IMG/VR virus record: IMGVR_UViG_3300021961_000392
Location: 1-30,957 of that record
Strand: one strand, 5' to 3'
From: a virus
DNA: 30,957 nucleotides
The translations under genes and the position numbers were made by a program. Positions 20,316 through 29,619 of this stretch are shown piece by piece. Position 1 is the stretch's first letter, and every line of letters begins with the position of its first letter. A model generated the notes under the pieces. That model ran no database searches. It had not been told where the DNA came from and saw only the letters and a list, made by a program, of their open reading frames with translations.

Positions 20316-20747
20316 GTGAAGATCGAACAGATGGACAGCATCCAAGATGAAGCCCCACAGCCTCAGCCAGAGAAGAAGAAGGCTGGCAGACCCAAGGGTA
20401 TCTATGGCTTAAAGCGTCAGATACAGGAGTACGCAAGGAATCCTGAGTTAGCGTTGCCCAAGACTGACAACCAGAGAATCAAGGACTTGAAGGATATGCT
20501 TATCAAGTCCAGTGGTAAGGATGTGGTTGAGAAGATGATCTCCATTGCGTTGAATGACAACCACCCCGCACAGATGGCGGCTATCAAGATGTGCGTTGAC
20601 CGCACACTGCCTGTCTCTATGTTTGAGAAGGATAAGAGCCAGAGGAGTGCGGTCACCATCAATATCACTGGCATAGGCGCACCCATAGCAAGCACCACAA
20701 CAATTGAGCCTGATGACATACAGGATGTAGAGGTTAAAGATGACTGA
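20316..20747 (+). CDS. Terminase small subunit candidate
   Basis: 143 aa from GTG 20316, with AAGGA five bases upstream. AGRPKGIYGLKRQIQEYA near residues 23-40 is a DNA-binding-like start. The middle (VVEKMISIALNDNHPAQM, then AAIKMCVDRTLPVSMFEK) is a pattern I have seen in proteins just upstream of terL in podovirus-like phages. It would recognise the phage DNA for packaging. No clear HTH can be proven. The 70-aa basic protein at 19405 is an alternative. Overlaps the next gene by eight bases. Confidence 0.55.
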   Translation: MKIEQMDSIQDEAPQPQPEKKKAGRPKGIYGLKRQIQEYARNPELALPKTDNQRIKDLKDMLIKSSGKDVVEKMISIALNDNHPAQMAAIKMCVDRTLPVSMFEKDKSQRSAVTINITGIGAPIASTTTIEPDDIQDVEVKDD

Positions 20748-21234
20748 TTGGCTAAATGAGTACCAAAAATTCTCTGCGACTCCTTGGAGTCCTACTACAC
20801 TAAAACCAGAAGAAGAACAGCAGTTTCGCAGTTGGTTACAAGGAACTCAACTGTTTAACTCTATCAAATCAGACATAGCCGCTGAACAAAACCTGCCTGT
20901 AGAAAAATTGGACAACCAACGAGTTACAGAGATGATTCTTCAATCTCCTGACTATGACTACAGGGGAGCATGGAAAGCAGGGATAAAAGAAACCATCAGC
21001 CCTTATGACGGCAAACCTCACTTCCCATCGTCTACAAAAACAGGAAAAATGCTGAAAGACCCAAGTCATCCCACGGCATGGAAAGAATTTTTTATGCGTC
21101 AGTATGGTGCAGACCCTGATGCAATGGGACTTGACACTGTAGAAAAAGCAAAAAACTGGAGTCTTTCAACACGAAAGGTAGAAACACCTTTCTATAAAGA
21201 CCCATTTTCTGCACCTGACTACAGCATCGAATAA
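20740..21234 (+). CDS. Conserved packaging-module protein with YDYRGAW motif
   Basis: 164 aa. It has YDYRGAW at residues 72-78, then HFP (94-96) and SHPTAWKE (109-116). This order (YRGAW, then HFP, then HPT) recurs in many phage proteins near terminase and portal genes. Function unknown; a packaging or portal-associated role is suggested only by location. The DNA is more AT-rich than terL. The start overlaps the previous gene by eight bases, and the stop overlaps the terL ATG by one. Confidence 0.7.
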   Translation: MTDWLNEYQKFSATPWSPTTLKPEEEQQFRSWLQGTQLFNSIKSDIAAEQNLPVEKLDNQRVTEMILQSPDYDYRGAWKAGIKETISPYDGKPHFPSSTKTGKMLKDPSHPTAWKEFFMRQYGADPDAMGLDTVEKAKNWSLSTRKVETPFYKDPFSAPDYSIE

Positions 21235-22493
21235 TGGCTGATCTGAACTTTGCGCTATTGCCGTGGCAACAGGAGGTGTATGCCGACAAGACGAGGTTCA
21301 AGGTGGTGGTGGCAGGGCGAAGGTGCGGCAAGTCTAGGTTAGCGGTGACTACCTTATTGATTGAGGGTTTGAGCTGTCCTGCTGGTAGTGCGGTGCTGTA
21401 TGTTGCCCCGACTCAGGGACAGGCGAGGCAGATCATTTGGGATGTGCTCTTGGACATTGGGCGAGAGATCATCACCAGTAGCCATGTGAACAACATGGAA
21501 GTGACCTTGATTAATGGTGCAAAGATATATGTTCGGGGTTCAGACAGACCCGACACCTTGCGAGGTGTTTCCTTGACTTACGCAGTATTGGATGAGGTAG
21601 CGGATATTAAGCCTGAGACTTGGGAACAGGTGATTCGTGCGTCATTGTCTGACAAGCGTGGAAGGGCGATGTTTATTGGTACGCCAAAGGGTAGGAACTG
21701 GTTCTTTGACCTGTACAACTTGGGTCAGGAGGGTGAGGATGCTGATTGGAAGTCGTGGCACTTCACCACCAAGGACAACCCTTTGATTGATGTCTCTGAG
21801 ATTGAGAGTGCAAAGAAGACCCTATCAAGTTTCGCCTTTAAGCAAGAGTATATGGCATCGTTTGACAATGCTGGCTCAGATGTCTTCAAGGAGGAGTGGA
21901 TTCGGTATGGGGAGATGCCTGAGCATGGGAGTTACTTCATAGCGGTGGACTTGGCTGGGTTTGAGGAGGTGGCAAAGCAAGCCGCCAACTCCAAGAAGAG
22001 GCTAGACCAGAGTGCCATTGCGGTAGTGAAGGTAACCGAGGATGGCAAGTGGTGGGTGGAGAAGATTGAGTATGGGCGGTGGGACATTAGAACGACTGCT
22101 GCCAATATACTGTTGGCGATCAGGGACTATAAGCCCTTGAGTATTGGGATTGAGCGTGGTGCGTTGAAAAATGCGGTACTTCCCTATTTGTCCGATTTAA
22201 TGCGAAAATCGAACATATATGCCCATATTGTGGATTTGACGCATGGGAACAAGAAGAAGAGTGACCGCATCATTTGGGCATTGCAAGGAAGGTTTGAGCA
22301 TGGCAGAATCGTGCTTAACAAGGAAGAGGATTGGACAGAGTTCCTAGATCAGTTGTTGATGTACCCATCCCAAGGGGTGCATGACGATCTTCCTGATGCG
22401 TTAAGTTATATAGATCAGTTATCTATAACCTCATACTTTGAGGCAGATGATGAAGACGAGTGGCAACCAGTTGACATCATTAGCGGTGTATGA
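21234..22493 (+). CDS. terL: Terminase large subunit
   Basis: 419 aa, the packaging motor. Walker A GRRCGKSR (28-35), Walker B YAVLDE (116-121) with catalytic Glu121, coupling motif GTP (149-151). The RNase H-fold nuclease follows: IAVDLAG with Asp239, IGIERG with Glu307, and HDDLPDALSY with Asp384/Asp388. All key residues are present, so both ATPase and headful or site cleavage activity should be intact. It sits directly before the portal gene, as in most tailed phages. Confidence 0.95.
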   Translation: MADLNFALLPWQQEVYADKTRFKVVVAGRRCGKSRLAVTTLLIEGLSCPAGSAVLYVAPTQGQARQIIWDVLLDIGREIITSSHVNNMEVTLINGAKIYVRGSDRPDTLRGVSLTYAVLDEVADIKPETWEQVIRASLSDKRGRAMFIGTPKGRNWFFDLYNLGQEGEDADWKSWHFTTKDNPLIDVSEIESAKKTLSSFAFKQEYMASFDNAGSDVFKEEWIRYGEMPEHGSYFIAVDLAGFEEVAKQAANSKKRLDQSAIAVVKVTEDGKWWVEKIEYGRWDIRTTAANILLAIRDYKPLSIGIERGALKNAVLPYLSDLMRKSNIYAHIVDLTHGNKKKSDRIIWALQGRFEHGRIVLNKEEDWTEFLDQLLMYPSQGVHDDLPDALSYIDQLSITSYFEADDEDEWQPVDIISGV

Positions 22494-22501
22494 GGATATA
22501 A

Positions 22502-24568
22502 ATGGCAACAGACAAACTTGAACAAAACGAATTTTATGAGCCGACTGAGGCTGATAAAGAATTGACAGATTTTGTCACTGACCATTGCCAACGCTGGCGT
22601 GATTACCGAGACACCAACTTCCTCCCTGATTGGCTAGAGTACGAACGCATCTTCCGAGGTCAATGGGCTTCTGAAGACAAGACCCGTGAGTCTGAGCGTA
22701 GCCGTATCGTCACCCCTGCCACACAACAAGCCGTTGAAACACGCCATGCTGAGATCATGGAAGCTATCTTTGGGCAAGGCGAGTTCTTTGACATTGAAGA
22801 CAATATCCAAGATGTGAACGGTAATGCCATTGATGTTGAGTTAATCAAAGCTCAACTGATGGAAGACTTCAAGAAAGACAAGATCAGGAAGTCCATTGAC
22901 CAGATTGAGTTGATGGCAGAAATCTACGGTACAGGTATTGGCGAGATTATTGTCAAGACTGAGAAAGAGTACATCCCTGCCACTCGCCCGATTCCTAATC
23001 AGCAAGGGCAAGCAGCAATTGGTGTGATTGAAAGAGACAGGATTGCAGTCAAGATCATGCCTGTCAATCCCAAGAACTTCCTTTTCGACCCCAACGCTAG
23101 TTCTATTGATGACTGCATGGGCGTGGCGATAGAGAAATATGTGAGTATTCACAAGGTTGTTGAAGGGATCGAGAGAGGCATCTACCGCAAAGTAGACATC
23201 ACGCCCACCTACGAAGACACTGACCTTGAGCCTACCCAAGAAGTGTCTCAGTACCAAGATGAGAAGGTGCTTTTGCTCACCTACTACGGTCTTATTCCCC
23301 GTGAATACTTGAACAACTTAGAAGAAAACAAAGAGATTGTCGAGTTGTTCCCTGAGAACTCTGCCGCTGAAGACTACACAGACATGGTTGAAGCCATTGT
23401 CGTGATTGCCAATGATGGTTTGTTGCTCAAGGCTGAAGAAAACCCTTACATGATGAAGGACAGACCCGTCTTGGCATACCAAGATGACACTGTTCCTAAC
23501 CGTTTGTTGGGTCGTGGCACAGTGGAAAAAGCATTCAATATGCAAAAAGCCATTGATGCACAGACTCGTAGCCACTTAGATTCACTTGCATTGACCACTT
23601 CCCCCATGATTGCAATGGATGCAACACGGTTGCCAAGGGGTATGAAGTTTGAGATCAAGCCAGGAAAAGCAATCCTCACCAATGGCGCACCCAGTGAGAT
23701 TCTTTACCCATTCAAGTTTGGTCAAAGTGACCCCAACAACCTAGCCACTGCCAAAGAATTTGAGCGTATGTTGCTCCAAGCCACTGGAACACTGGACTCT
23801 CAAGGCATGGTCAGCCAATCTGCCCGTGATGGTGGTGGTATGTCGATGGCTGTTGCCTCCATCATCAAGAAATACAAGCGTACTTTGGTGAATTTCCAAG
23901 AAGATTTCTTAATTCCATTCATTAAGAAGGCGGCTTTTCGGTTCATGCAGTTTGACCCAGAGCGTTACCCCTCTGTAGACATGAATTTTGTGCCTACTGC
24001 CACCTTGGGCATCATTGCTCGTGAGTATGAGCAACAGCAATTTATTGGTTTGTTGCAGACTTTGGGTGCTGAGACTCCTGTTTTGCCGATTATCCTCAAA
24101 GGAATCATTGGAAACAGCAGTTTGTCTAACCGCATGGAGTTGATTGCCAAGTTGGAAGAAATGATGCAACCCAATCCTGAAGCACAACAGATGCAACAGG
24201 CTCAACAGCAGTTGGCTATCCAAGCGGCACAGGCTCAGATCGCAGTTTCTACCACTCAGGCTGAACAAAACAGGGCTGAAGCACAGAAATTACTCACAGA
24301 GGCACAGTTGATGCCTCAAGAAGTGCAAGCCAAGAACATGGCGGCTGTGACAAAGAATCTTCCGAACCAAGATGACTTGGCTTCCAAAGAGTTTGACAAG
24401 AGAGTTAAGATTGCTGAGTTGATGTTGAAGGAAGCAGACATCAAAAACAAGTCTAAGATTGTTGAACTGCAAATGGCTGAGAAAAACAACAAGATTTCAG
24501 GCATGGAAGAAGATTTCCTCAACCAATTGACCAAGCAGTTAAGTTCTGCTCAAACTGGTACTGAATAA
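22502..24568 (+). CDS. Portal protein (P22 gp1-like)
   Basis: 688 aa, close to P22 gp1 (725 aa). N-terminal clip/wing features (FRGQWASEDKTRESERSRI, VETRHAEIMEAIFG) and IYGTGIGEIIVKTEKEY, PVNPKNFLFDPNA, LAYQDDTVPNRLLGRGTVEK fit this portal class. The C-terminal 130 residues are Gln-rich and helical (QQAQQQLAIQAAQAQIA), like the barrel helix of P22 portal. It forms the dodecameric ring for DNA entry and exit. SD GAGGA lies upstream; TerL is immediately before. Confidence 0.92.
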   Translation: MATDKLEQNEFYEPTEADKELTDFVTDHCQRWRDYRDTNFLPDWLEYERIFRGQWASEDKTRESERSRIVTPATQQAVETRHAEIMEAIFGQGEFFDIEDNIQDVNGNAIDVELIKAQLMEDFKKDKIRKSIDQIELMAEIYGTGIGEIIVKTEKEYIPATRPIPNQQGQAAIGVIERDRIAVKIMPVNPKNFLFDPNASSIDDCMGVAIEKYVSIHKVVEGIERGIYRKVDITPTYEDTDLEPTQEVSQYQDEKVLLLTYYGLIPREYLNNLEENKEIVELFPENSAAEDYTDMVEAIVVIANDGLLLKAEENPYMMKDRPVLAYQDDTVPNRLLGRGTVEKAFNMQKAIDAQTRSHLDSLALTTSPMIAMDATRLPRGMKFEIKPGKAILTNGAPSEILYPFKFGQSDPNNLATAKEFERMLLQATGTLDSQGMVSQSARDGGGMSMAVASIIKKYKRTLVNFQEDFLIPFIKKAAFRFMQFDPERYPSVDMNFVPTATLGIIAREYEQQQFIGLLQTLGAETPVLPIILKGIIGNSSLSNRMELIAKLEEMMQPNPEAQQMQQAQQQLAIQAAQAQIAVSTTQAEQNRAEAQKLLTEAQLMPQEVQAKNMAAVTKNLPNQDDLASKEFDKRVKIAELMLKEADIKNKSKIVELQMAEKNNKISGMEEDFLNQLTKQLSSAQTGTE

Positions 24569-26754
24569 TGGATGTCGAAAAACTTGCCAAGGAGCTAATC
24601 CTTAAAAACATGACTCCTGAACAGCAGATGGCTGTTCTTGAGGGCATTAAGTCTACTGTTGCCGAAGCCAAAGAGGTACAAAAACGCAAGATTGGCGAGA
24701 ATGTTGACATAGTTGTCCAAGCACTCAAGAAAATTGAGGCAGATATTCGCTCTCGTTATGACGATGTTGGCAATGCCATTGAAAAGCGTGTTGCTTCTAT
24801 CAAAGATGGTCGTGATGGTAAAGACGGCAAGGATGGAAGGGATGGCAAAGATGGAAAAGCAGGTCGAGATGGCGCAAAGGGTAATAAGGGTGACGCTGGT
24901 CGAGATGGGCGTGATGGAGTGGATGGTGTTGATGGTGTTTCTGTTACCTCTGCTCGCATTGATTTTGATGGTAGCCTTGTCATTGTCCTGTCTAGTGGCG
25001 TTGAACTCAATGTTGGTGAGGTTGTTGCTCCTGATCTTGCAGAACGCATCAAAGTCATTACTAATGGTGGCGGTACTTCTCAGTCTGTTCTTGATACTCT
25101 AGCCTCCCTACAAACCCAAATCAATAACCTGATTCCTAGTCAAACAGGGAATGCAGGAAAGTTTTTAACCACTAATGGAACAAGCACATCTTGGGCTTCT
25201 GTTGCTGGTGGTTTGAGTTACCAAGGCACATGGAATGCTTCTACCAATACGCCTACATTGGCAAGCAGTACAGGAATCAATGGCTACTACTACATTGTTG
25301 CAACTGCTGGCTCTACCAATCTAAACGGCATCACTGATTGGGCGATAGGAGATTGGTTGCTGTTCAATGGTTCTGTTTGGCAGAAGATTGACCAATCAGA
25401 GACTTTGCAATTTGTCACATCTACTGATACCAGTGTCACAGTCACGACAACAGGCTCAACTGCTGATCTTGCTGTTTACTCATCTCCAAGACTGATTACT
25501 CAGGTTCGCAATGAGACAGGCGCAACGCTGACAAAGGGAACAGTTGTCTATATCAATGGTGCTTCTGGCAACAAAGCTACTGTAACCAAGGCTCTTGCAA
25601 CAGGGGACACTACCTCTGCCCAAACACTTGGTTTGATTCTGGCAGATATTTCAACAAACAATAACGGCTATGTGATTTTGGCTGGCGACATTGCAGGGTT
25701 AGACACTTCTGCATTTGCCGCTGGTACACAGTTGTACTTGAGTTCTTCTACGGCTGGCGCATACACATCTACCAAACAATACGCTCCTAACCACTTGGTT
25801 TATGTAGGTGTTGTCACTCGTAGCCATGTGAATCAAGGCTCAATTGAGGTCAGGATTCAAAACGGCTATGAGATGGATGAGTTGCACAATGTGTCTGCTC
25901 AAAATGCCACCAATGGTCAAGTGTTGATCTATAACGAAACAACTGACTTGTGGGAAAAGAACACGCTAACTGATGGTACAGGTATAACCATTACTGAAGG
26001 TGCTGGTTCTATCACGATTGCCAACTCAGGAGTGACCTCTGCGGTTGCTGGTACAGGCATTTCAGTTTCAGGTGCTACTGGTGCAGTCACAATTACCAAC
26101 TCTGCCCCTGACCAGACAGTTGTATTGACTGCTGGTACTGGTATTAGTACGAGTGGTACTTACCCTAACTTCACAATCACCAACTCAGCACCAGATCAGA
26201 CGGTTGCATTGACAGGAGCAGGGACTACCTCTGTTACTGGTACTTACCCTAATTTCACTATCACATCGAATGACCAGTATTCAGGCACTGTAACCTCTAT
26301 CACTGCTGGTACTGGTTTGACAGGTGGAACGATTACAACAAGTGGCACTGTTGCATTGGATACCAGTGGAGTGACAGCGGCAAGCTACACAGCGGCAAAC
26401 ATCACTGTTGATGCTTATGGTCGAGTAACTGCCGCATCTAATGGTACTGCTGGTGCAAGCATCAGTAACGACACAAGTACATCAACCAATGTCTACCCAT
26501 TGTTTGCAAATGCAACATCAGGTACGCCAACTACAATTTACACTGGTAACACCAAGTTGCTTTACAAGCCTAGTACTGGCGAGTTGCAATCAACTGTTGT
26601 TATTGCGTCAAATGGGATATTTGTGAATAGCCAAACAATTTCAGCAGACTACACTATTGCGGCTGGTCAGAATGGTATGAGTTCTGGTGCGGTTTCTGTT
26701 GCAACTGGTGTAACTGTTACAGTTTCAACTGGTTCAGCTTGGACTGTGGTGTAA
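24568..26754 (+). CDS. Long fibre with collagen-like stalk
   Basis: 728 aa. The N-terminal 80 residues are a charged coiled coil. Residues 81-125 are 15 Gly-X-Y triplets (GRDGKDGKDGRD and so on), a collagen-like triple-helix stalk. Then comes a binding-type domain (TWNASTNTPTLASSTGINGY, GITDWAIGDWLLFNGSVWQ), widespread in phage fibres. Repeated strand units follow (SAPDQTVVLTAGTGISTSG and TYPNFTIT twice). The C-terminal 45 residues recur in the next gene. The start codon overlaps the portal stop. Whether it sits on the head or tail cannot be told; proximity to portal is notable. Confidence 0.8.
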   Translation: MDVEKLAKELILKNMTPEQQMAVLEGIKSTVAEAKEVQKRKIGENVDIVVQALKKIEADIRSRYDDVGNAIEKRVASIKDGRDGKDGKDGRDGKDGKAGRDGAKGNKGDAGRDGRDGVDGVDGVSVTSARIDFDGSLVIVLSSGVELNVGEVVAPDLAERIKVITNGGGTSQSVLDTLASLQTQINNLIPSQTGNAGKFLTTNGTSTSWASVAGGLSYQGTWNASTNTPTLASSTGINGYYYIVATAGSTNLNGITDWAIGDWLLFNGSVWQKIDQSETLQFVTSTDTSVTVTTTGSTADLAVYSSPRLITQVRNETGATLTKGTVVYINGASGNKATVTKALATGDTTSAQTLGLILADISTNNNGYVILAGDIAGLDTSAFAAGTQLYLSSSTAGAYTSTKQYAPNHLVYVGVVTRSHVNQGSIEVRIQNGYEMDELHNVSAQNATNGQVLIYNETTDLWEKNTLTDGTGITITEGAGSITIANSGVTSAVAGTGISVSGATGAVTITNSAPDQTVVLTAGTGISTSGTYPNFTITNSAPDQTVALTGAGTTSVTGTYPNFTITSNDQYSGTVTSITAGTGLTGGTITTSGTVALDTSGVTAASYTAANITVDAYGRVTAASNGTAGASISNDTSTSTNVYPLFANATSGTPTTIYTGNTKLLYKPSTGELQSTVVIASNGIFVNSQTISADYTIAAGQNGMSSGAVSVATGVTVTVSTGSAWTVV

Positions 26755-26763
26755 AGGAAAACA

Positions 26764-27057
26764 ATGTCACAAGTAGCCATATCAGGAAATGCGGCAGGGT
26801 CTGGAACAGTCACTGTTACATCACCCAACACAAGTAGCAATTACACGCAAACGCTATCAGCTTTATCAGGAACAATCCCTGTTGTCACATCATCAACAGC
26901 ATTGATAACTGGTGCGCCAATCTATGAAAATACAAAAACAGTGACTACTTCATATTCTGTAACTTCTGGTTCTTGCGCTATGTCTGTAGGCGCAATCACA
27001 TTGAATGCTGGTGTTTCAGTCACACTTCCATCTGGTTCTAGATGGGTAATTTTGTAA
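26764..27057 (+). CDS. Small fibre-like protein sharing the long fibre's C-terminal domain
   Basis: 97 aa. The N-terminal part (TVTVTSPNTSSNYTQTLSAL) is a typical phage beta unit. The last 40 residues (TVTTSYSVTSGSCAMSVG, then VSVTLPSGSRWVIL) align with the end of the 728-aa fibre. AAAGGA precedes the ATG. It could be a co-assembling tip or an alternative tip for the fibre. Confidence 0.7.
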   Translation: MSQVAISGNAAGSGTVTVTSPNTSSNYTQTLSALSGTIPVVTSSTALITGAPIYENTKTVTTSYSVTSGSCAMSVGAITLNAGVSVTLPSGSRWVIL

Positions 27058-27066
27058 AGGATTGAA

Positions 27067-27504
27067 ATGGCTTCCCTTGTTTTAACAGGAGACACATCAG
27101 GACAAATAACTATTGCCGCCCCTGCTGTTGCTGGGACTACCACGCTGACTTTGCCAGCTACCACAGGAACTGTGCTGAATGATGCAACTGTGGGCGTGTG
27201 TCGTGCTTGGGTAAATTTCAATGGTACAAGTACAGTCGCTATTCGTGCGTCATTTAATGTGACGAGTATTACGGATAATGGTACAGGAAATTACACAGTT
27301 AACTTCACAACTGCAATGACGGATACTAATTATTCAGCAGTAGGAACTTGTGGTAGCCCAGCAGCGGCTCATGGTATTGTTACATTTTTTGCAGGTACAG
27401 GAACAGTTACTGGTACAGGTGGTGTGCAATTTGCCACTGTCACTGCAAATGGCAGTTCGACACAGTTTGACTATGTGCTTGTATGTCTTGCAATTTTCAG
27501 ATAA
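27067..27504 (+). CDS. Fibre-like protein, CRAWVNFNGT domain (copy 1)
   Basis: 145 aa. N-terminal strand unit with SGQITIAAPAVAGTTTLTLP, followed by the domain CRAWVNFNGTSTVAIRAS, NVTSITDNGTGNYTVN, DTNYSAV and an end LVCLAIFR. The same domain makes up the C-terminal half of the 165-aa protein at 29888. Probably part of a tail fibre or decoration. SD AAAGGA. Confidence 0.7.
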   Translation: MASLVLTGDTSGQITIAAPAVAGTTTLTLPATTGTVLNDATVGVCRAWVNFNGTSTVAIRASFNVTSITDNGTGNYTVNFTTAMTDTNYSAVGTCGSPAAAHGIVTFFAGTGTVTGTGGVQFATVTANGSSTQFDYVLVCLAIFR

Positions 27505-27513
27505 GGCTTAACC

Positions 27514-28098
27514 ATGTCAATACTTGTTTTAACTTCTGACACGCTGATTGGTACACCAGCCGCTGGCAACCTTGAATACAACGGACAGTTCTTTGGGACT
27601 GACAGCAATGCGTCTCGGGCGCAGTTGCAGAGGATTACGCAAGGCACTGCGGTTGCGTCTACCAGTGGGACATCAATTGATTTCACTGGCATCCCTGCGT
27701 GGGTGAAGAAAATTACTGTGATATTTAGTGGTGTGAGTACGAATGGTACAAGTAATTTAATTTGCAGAGTTGGTAACGGCTCTATTGTTTCTTCAGGGTA
27801 TGCAAGTGGTGCAGTTCGTACTGGTCTTGGTGGTGCTGGTGCAACATCTACTGCTGGCTATTTATTAAGTCCTGATAATGCCAGTGCAGTAATCACACAT
27901 GGTCAAATTGTTATAGCCAATATTTCGGGAAATTCTTGGAATGCTACTTTTGTTTTAGGTCGTTCAGATGACGGCTATGCGTATTTAGGTGGCGGTTCTC
28001 TAACCCTTGGCGGAACACTCGACCGTGTACGCATCACCACTGTCAACGGCACAGATACATTTGACGCTGGCACAGTCAATATTCTTTACGAGGGTTAA
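27514..28098 (+). CDS. Fibre-like protein, TLDRVRITTVNG domain (copy 1)
   Basis: 194 aa. The N-terminus LIGTPAAGNLEYNGQFFGTD is a module often found in phage tail fibres. From about residue 42 a domain starts (GTAVASTSGTSIDFTGIPAW) and ends GTLDRVRITTVNGTDTFDAG...LYEG. The next gene carries a close copy of this domain but a different N-terminus. The SD is weak (AAGG). Confidence 0.7.
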   Translation: MSILVLTSDTLIGTPAAGNLEYNGQFFGTDSNASRAQLQRITQGTAVASTSGTSIDFTGIPAWVKKITVIFSGVSTNGTSNLICRVGNGSIVSSGYASGAVRTGLGGAGATSTAGYLLSPDNASAVITHGQIVIANISGNSWNATFVLGRSDDGYAYLGGGSLTLGGTLDRVRITTVNGTDTFDAGTVNILYEG

Positions 28099-28100
28099 TC

Positions 28101-28619
28101 ATGGCAACAGTCATCGATGGTTCAGCAAGCGTAACAATCAACTCAGGTGCGGTGCTGGGGATTACCTCTGGCACTGCGGTTGCCTCTACATCAGGTACAA
28201 GCATCAACTTTACTGATATACCAAGTTGGGTGAAGCGGATCACTGTGATGTTTAATGCTGTGAGTACAAATGGAACAAGCAATTTACAAGTTCAAATAGG
28301 TGCTGGTTCGGTAACTTCAACTGGATATGTTTCTAGTGGTTGGACAACAAACACAAATAATGTCAATAGTACCGCTGGCTTTTTAATGACTGGAACAAAT
28401 GCTGCCGCTTATGCATGGAGTGGTATTGCAACAATTTGTCTCTTAGGGTCAAATGGCTGGTCGTTTGCGTCAAATACATCTTATCAAAGTTCAAGTGCCT
28501 TAAGCCTTGGTAGTGGATATGTTGGATTATCGGGAACTCTTGACCGAGTACGCATCACCACCGTCAATGGAACGGATACCTTTGATGCGGGTAGCGTAAA
28601 CATCATGTATGAAGGATAA
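28101..28619 (+). CDS. Fibre-like protein, TLDRVRITTVNG domain (copy 2)
   Basis: 172 aa. It shares with its upstream neighbour GTAVASTSGTSI, WVKRITVMF, VSTNGTSNL and the end GTLDRVRITTVNGTDTFDAG. The N-terminus is short (MATVIDGSASVTINSGAVLG), and the middle (residues 75-135) is diverged. The DNA encoding the identical C-terminal residues differs at many third positions, so the duplication is old and the protein is under selection. Tandem paralogue of a probable receptor-binding or decoration protein. Confidence 0.7.
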   Translation: MATVIDGSASVTINSGAVLGITSGTAVASTSGTSINFTDIPSWVKRITVMFNAVSTNGTSNLQVQIGAGSVTSTGYVSSGWTTNTNNVNSTAGFLMTGTNAAAYAWSGIATICLLGSNGWSFASNTSYQSSSALSLGSGYVGLSGTLDRVRITTVNGTDTFDAGSVNIMYEG

Positions 28620-28622
28620 AAA

Positions 28623-28823
28623 ATGACACACAGAATCGTTGTAAATGTCCAAACTGGTGAAGTCACTCAAGTTGAGTACACGACTGAAGAACAAGCGGCA
28701 CATGATGCGGCAGTAGCGGCACAGCTTGCAGAGGCAGAAGCTAAAGCACTTGCTGAAGCACAGGCATTGGCAGAGGCGGCACAGGCAACAGAGGAAACTC
28801 AAGGGACAACCAATGGTAGCTAA
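28623..28823 (+). CDS. Small Ala/Glu-rich coiled-coil protein
   Basis: 66 aa. The N-terminus MTHRIVVNVQTGEVTQVEYT is followed by a long Ala/Glu helix (AQLAEAEAKALAEAQALAE). Proteins of this kind (VNVQTGEV... then a helix) are common beside phage fibre genes. AAGGA precedes the start. It may be a fibre chaperone or linker. It overlaps the next gene by 11 bases. Confidence 0.7.
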   Translation: MTHRIVVNVQTGEVTQVEYTTEEQAAHDAAVAAQLAEAEAKALAEAQALAEAAQATEETQGTTNGS

Positions 28824-29619
28824 GTTAGACGGCACAAACGGACTGCTTCAGCAGTACGATTACCAAGCCCCATCGACAGGGTTTAGCTATACCTTTGCCG
28901 CTGGTGTAAATGTATTGGTGATGAATCCTGCTGGTACTTTGGCAACAGGAACAATCACAATGCCAGCATCCCCTGCGGATGGCATGACAATTTCATTTAG
29001 CTCAACTCAAACAATCACAGCATTGACTGTGAACGCCAATACTGGACAAAGTATTGTGCGCAAACCAACTTCTTTTGGTGCTGGTTCTGCTATGACTTTT
29101 GTTTATCGTTTGTCAAATACAACTTGGTATCCAATGACAAACTATGCAACGGCAGGGACTGTGTTGCAAGTTGTCAGTTCTACTAAAACAGACACAGCTT
29201 CAACTAACTCTCAAACATATGTTGATACAGGATTATCAGTCGCTATAACTCCTACATCATCAAGTAGCAAAATATTAATTCTTATATCAATAAATGTATC
29301 ACATAGTGATTTTGGAGTAAAGAGAATGTATTTCCGTGTTTCTGGAGGTAACTCTTTTGCCAATTATGTTGGGGGTAGCGGAGCATCTGGACACACAGAC
29401 TCATTTGCTGTTTGTCATAGAGCAGGTGATGTATATTCAATGGTAACTGCTTCAGGAACATACTTGGATAGTCCAGCCACTACATCATCAACTACTTACA
29501 AACTTCAATGGTCTGTTGAAACAACCGCATCAACAGCTTACTTAAATAGACCAGCTACGGAAGACGCAAATGGTTCTAGAACAGCATCAACAATCACAGT
29601 CATGGAGATTGCCGCATGA
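28813..29619 (+). CDS. Fibre-like protein
   Basis: 268 aa from ATG 28813, with AAGGGA upstream. The frame extends further upstream but only inside the previous gene. N-terminal domain: YDYQAPSTGFSYTFAAGVNV, TGTITMPASPADGMTISF. C-terminal domain: VLQVVSSTKTDTASTNSQTY, SSSKILILISINVSH and a TASTITVMEIAA end, a beta domain seen in many phage fibre proteins. It overlaps the following gene by four bases. Confidence 0.7.
   Translation: MVAKLDGTNGLLQQYDYQAPSTGFSYTFAAGVNVLVMNPAGTLATGTITMPASPADGMTISFSSTQTITALTVNANTGQSIVRKPTSFGAGSAMTFVYRLSNTTWYPMTNYATAGTVLQVVSSTKTDTASTNSQTYVDTGLSVAITPTSSSSKILILISINVSHSDFGVKRMYFRVSGGNSFANYVGGSGASGHTDSFAVCHRAGDVYSMVTASGTYLDSPATTSSTTYKLQWSVETTASTAYLNRPATEDANGSRTASTITVMEIAA

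Noticed and set aside
24808-24942. Short repeated units (GATGG-like) resembling a small repeat array
   Set aside because: They are in-frame codons of Gly-X-Y triplets without spacers, so not CRISPR.
24756-25058. Minus-strand reading rich in Ser/Pro opposite the collagen-like stalk
   Set aside because: It is the complement of Gly-Asp/Lys repeats; the low-complexity Pro/Ser pattern is a by-product of the coding strand and has no SD.
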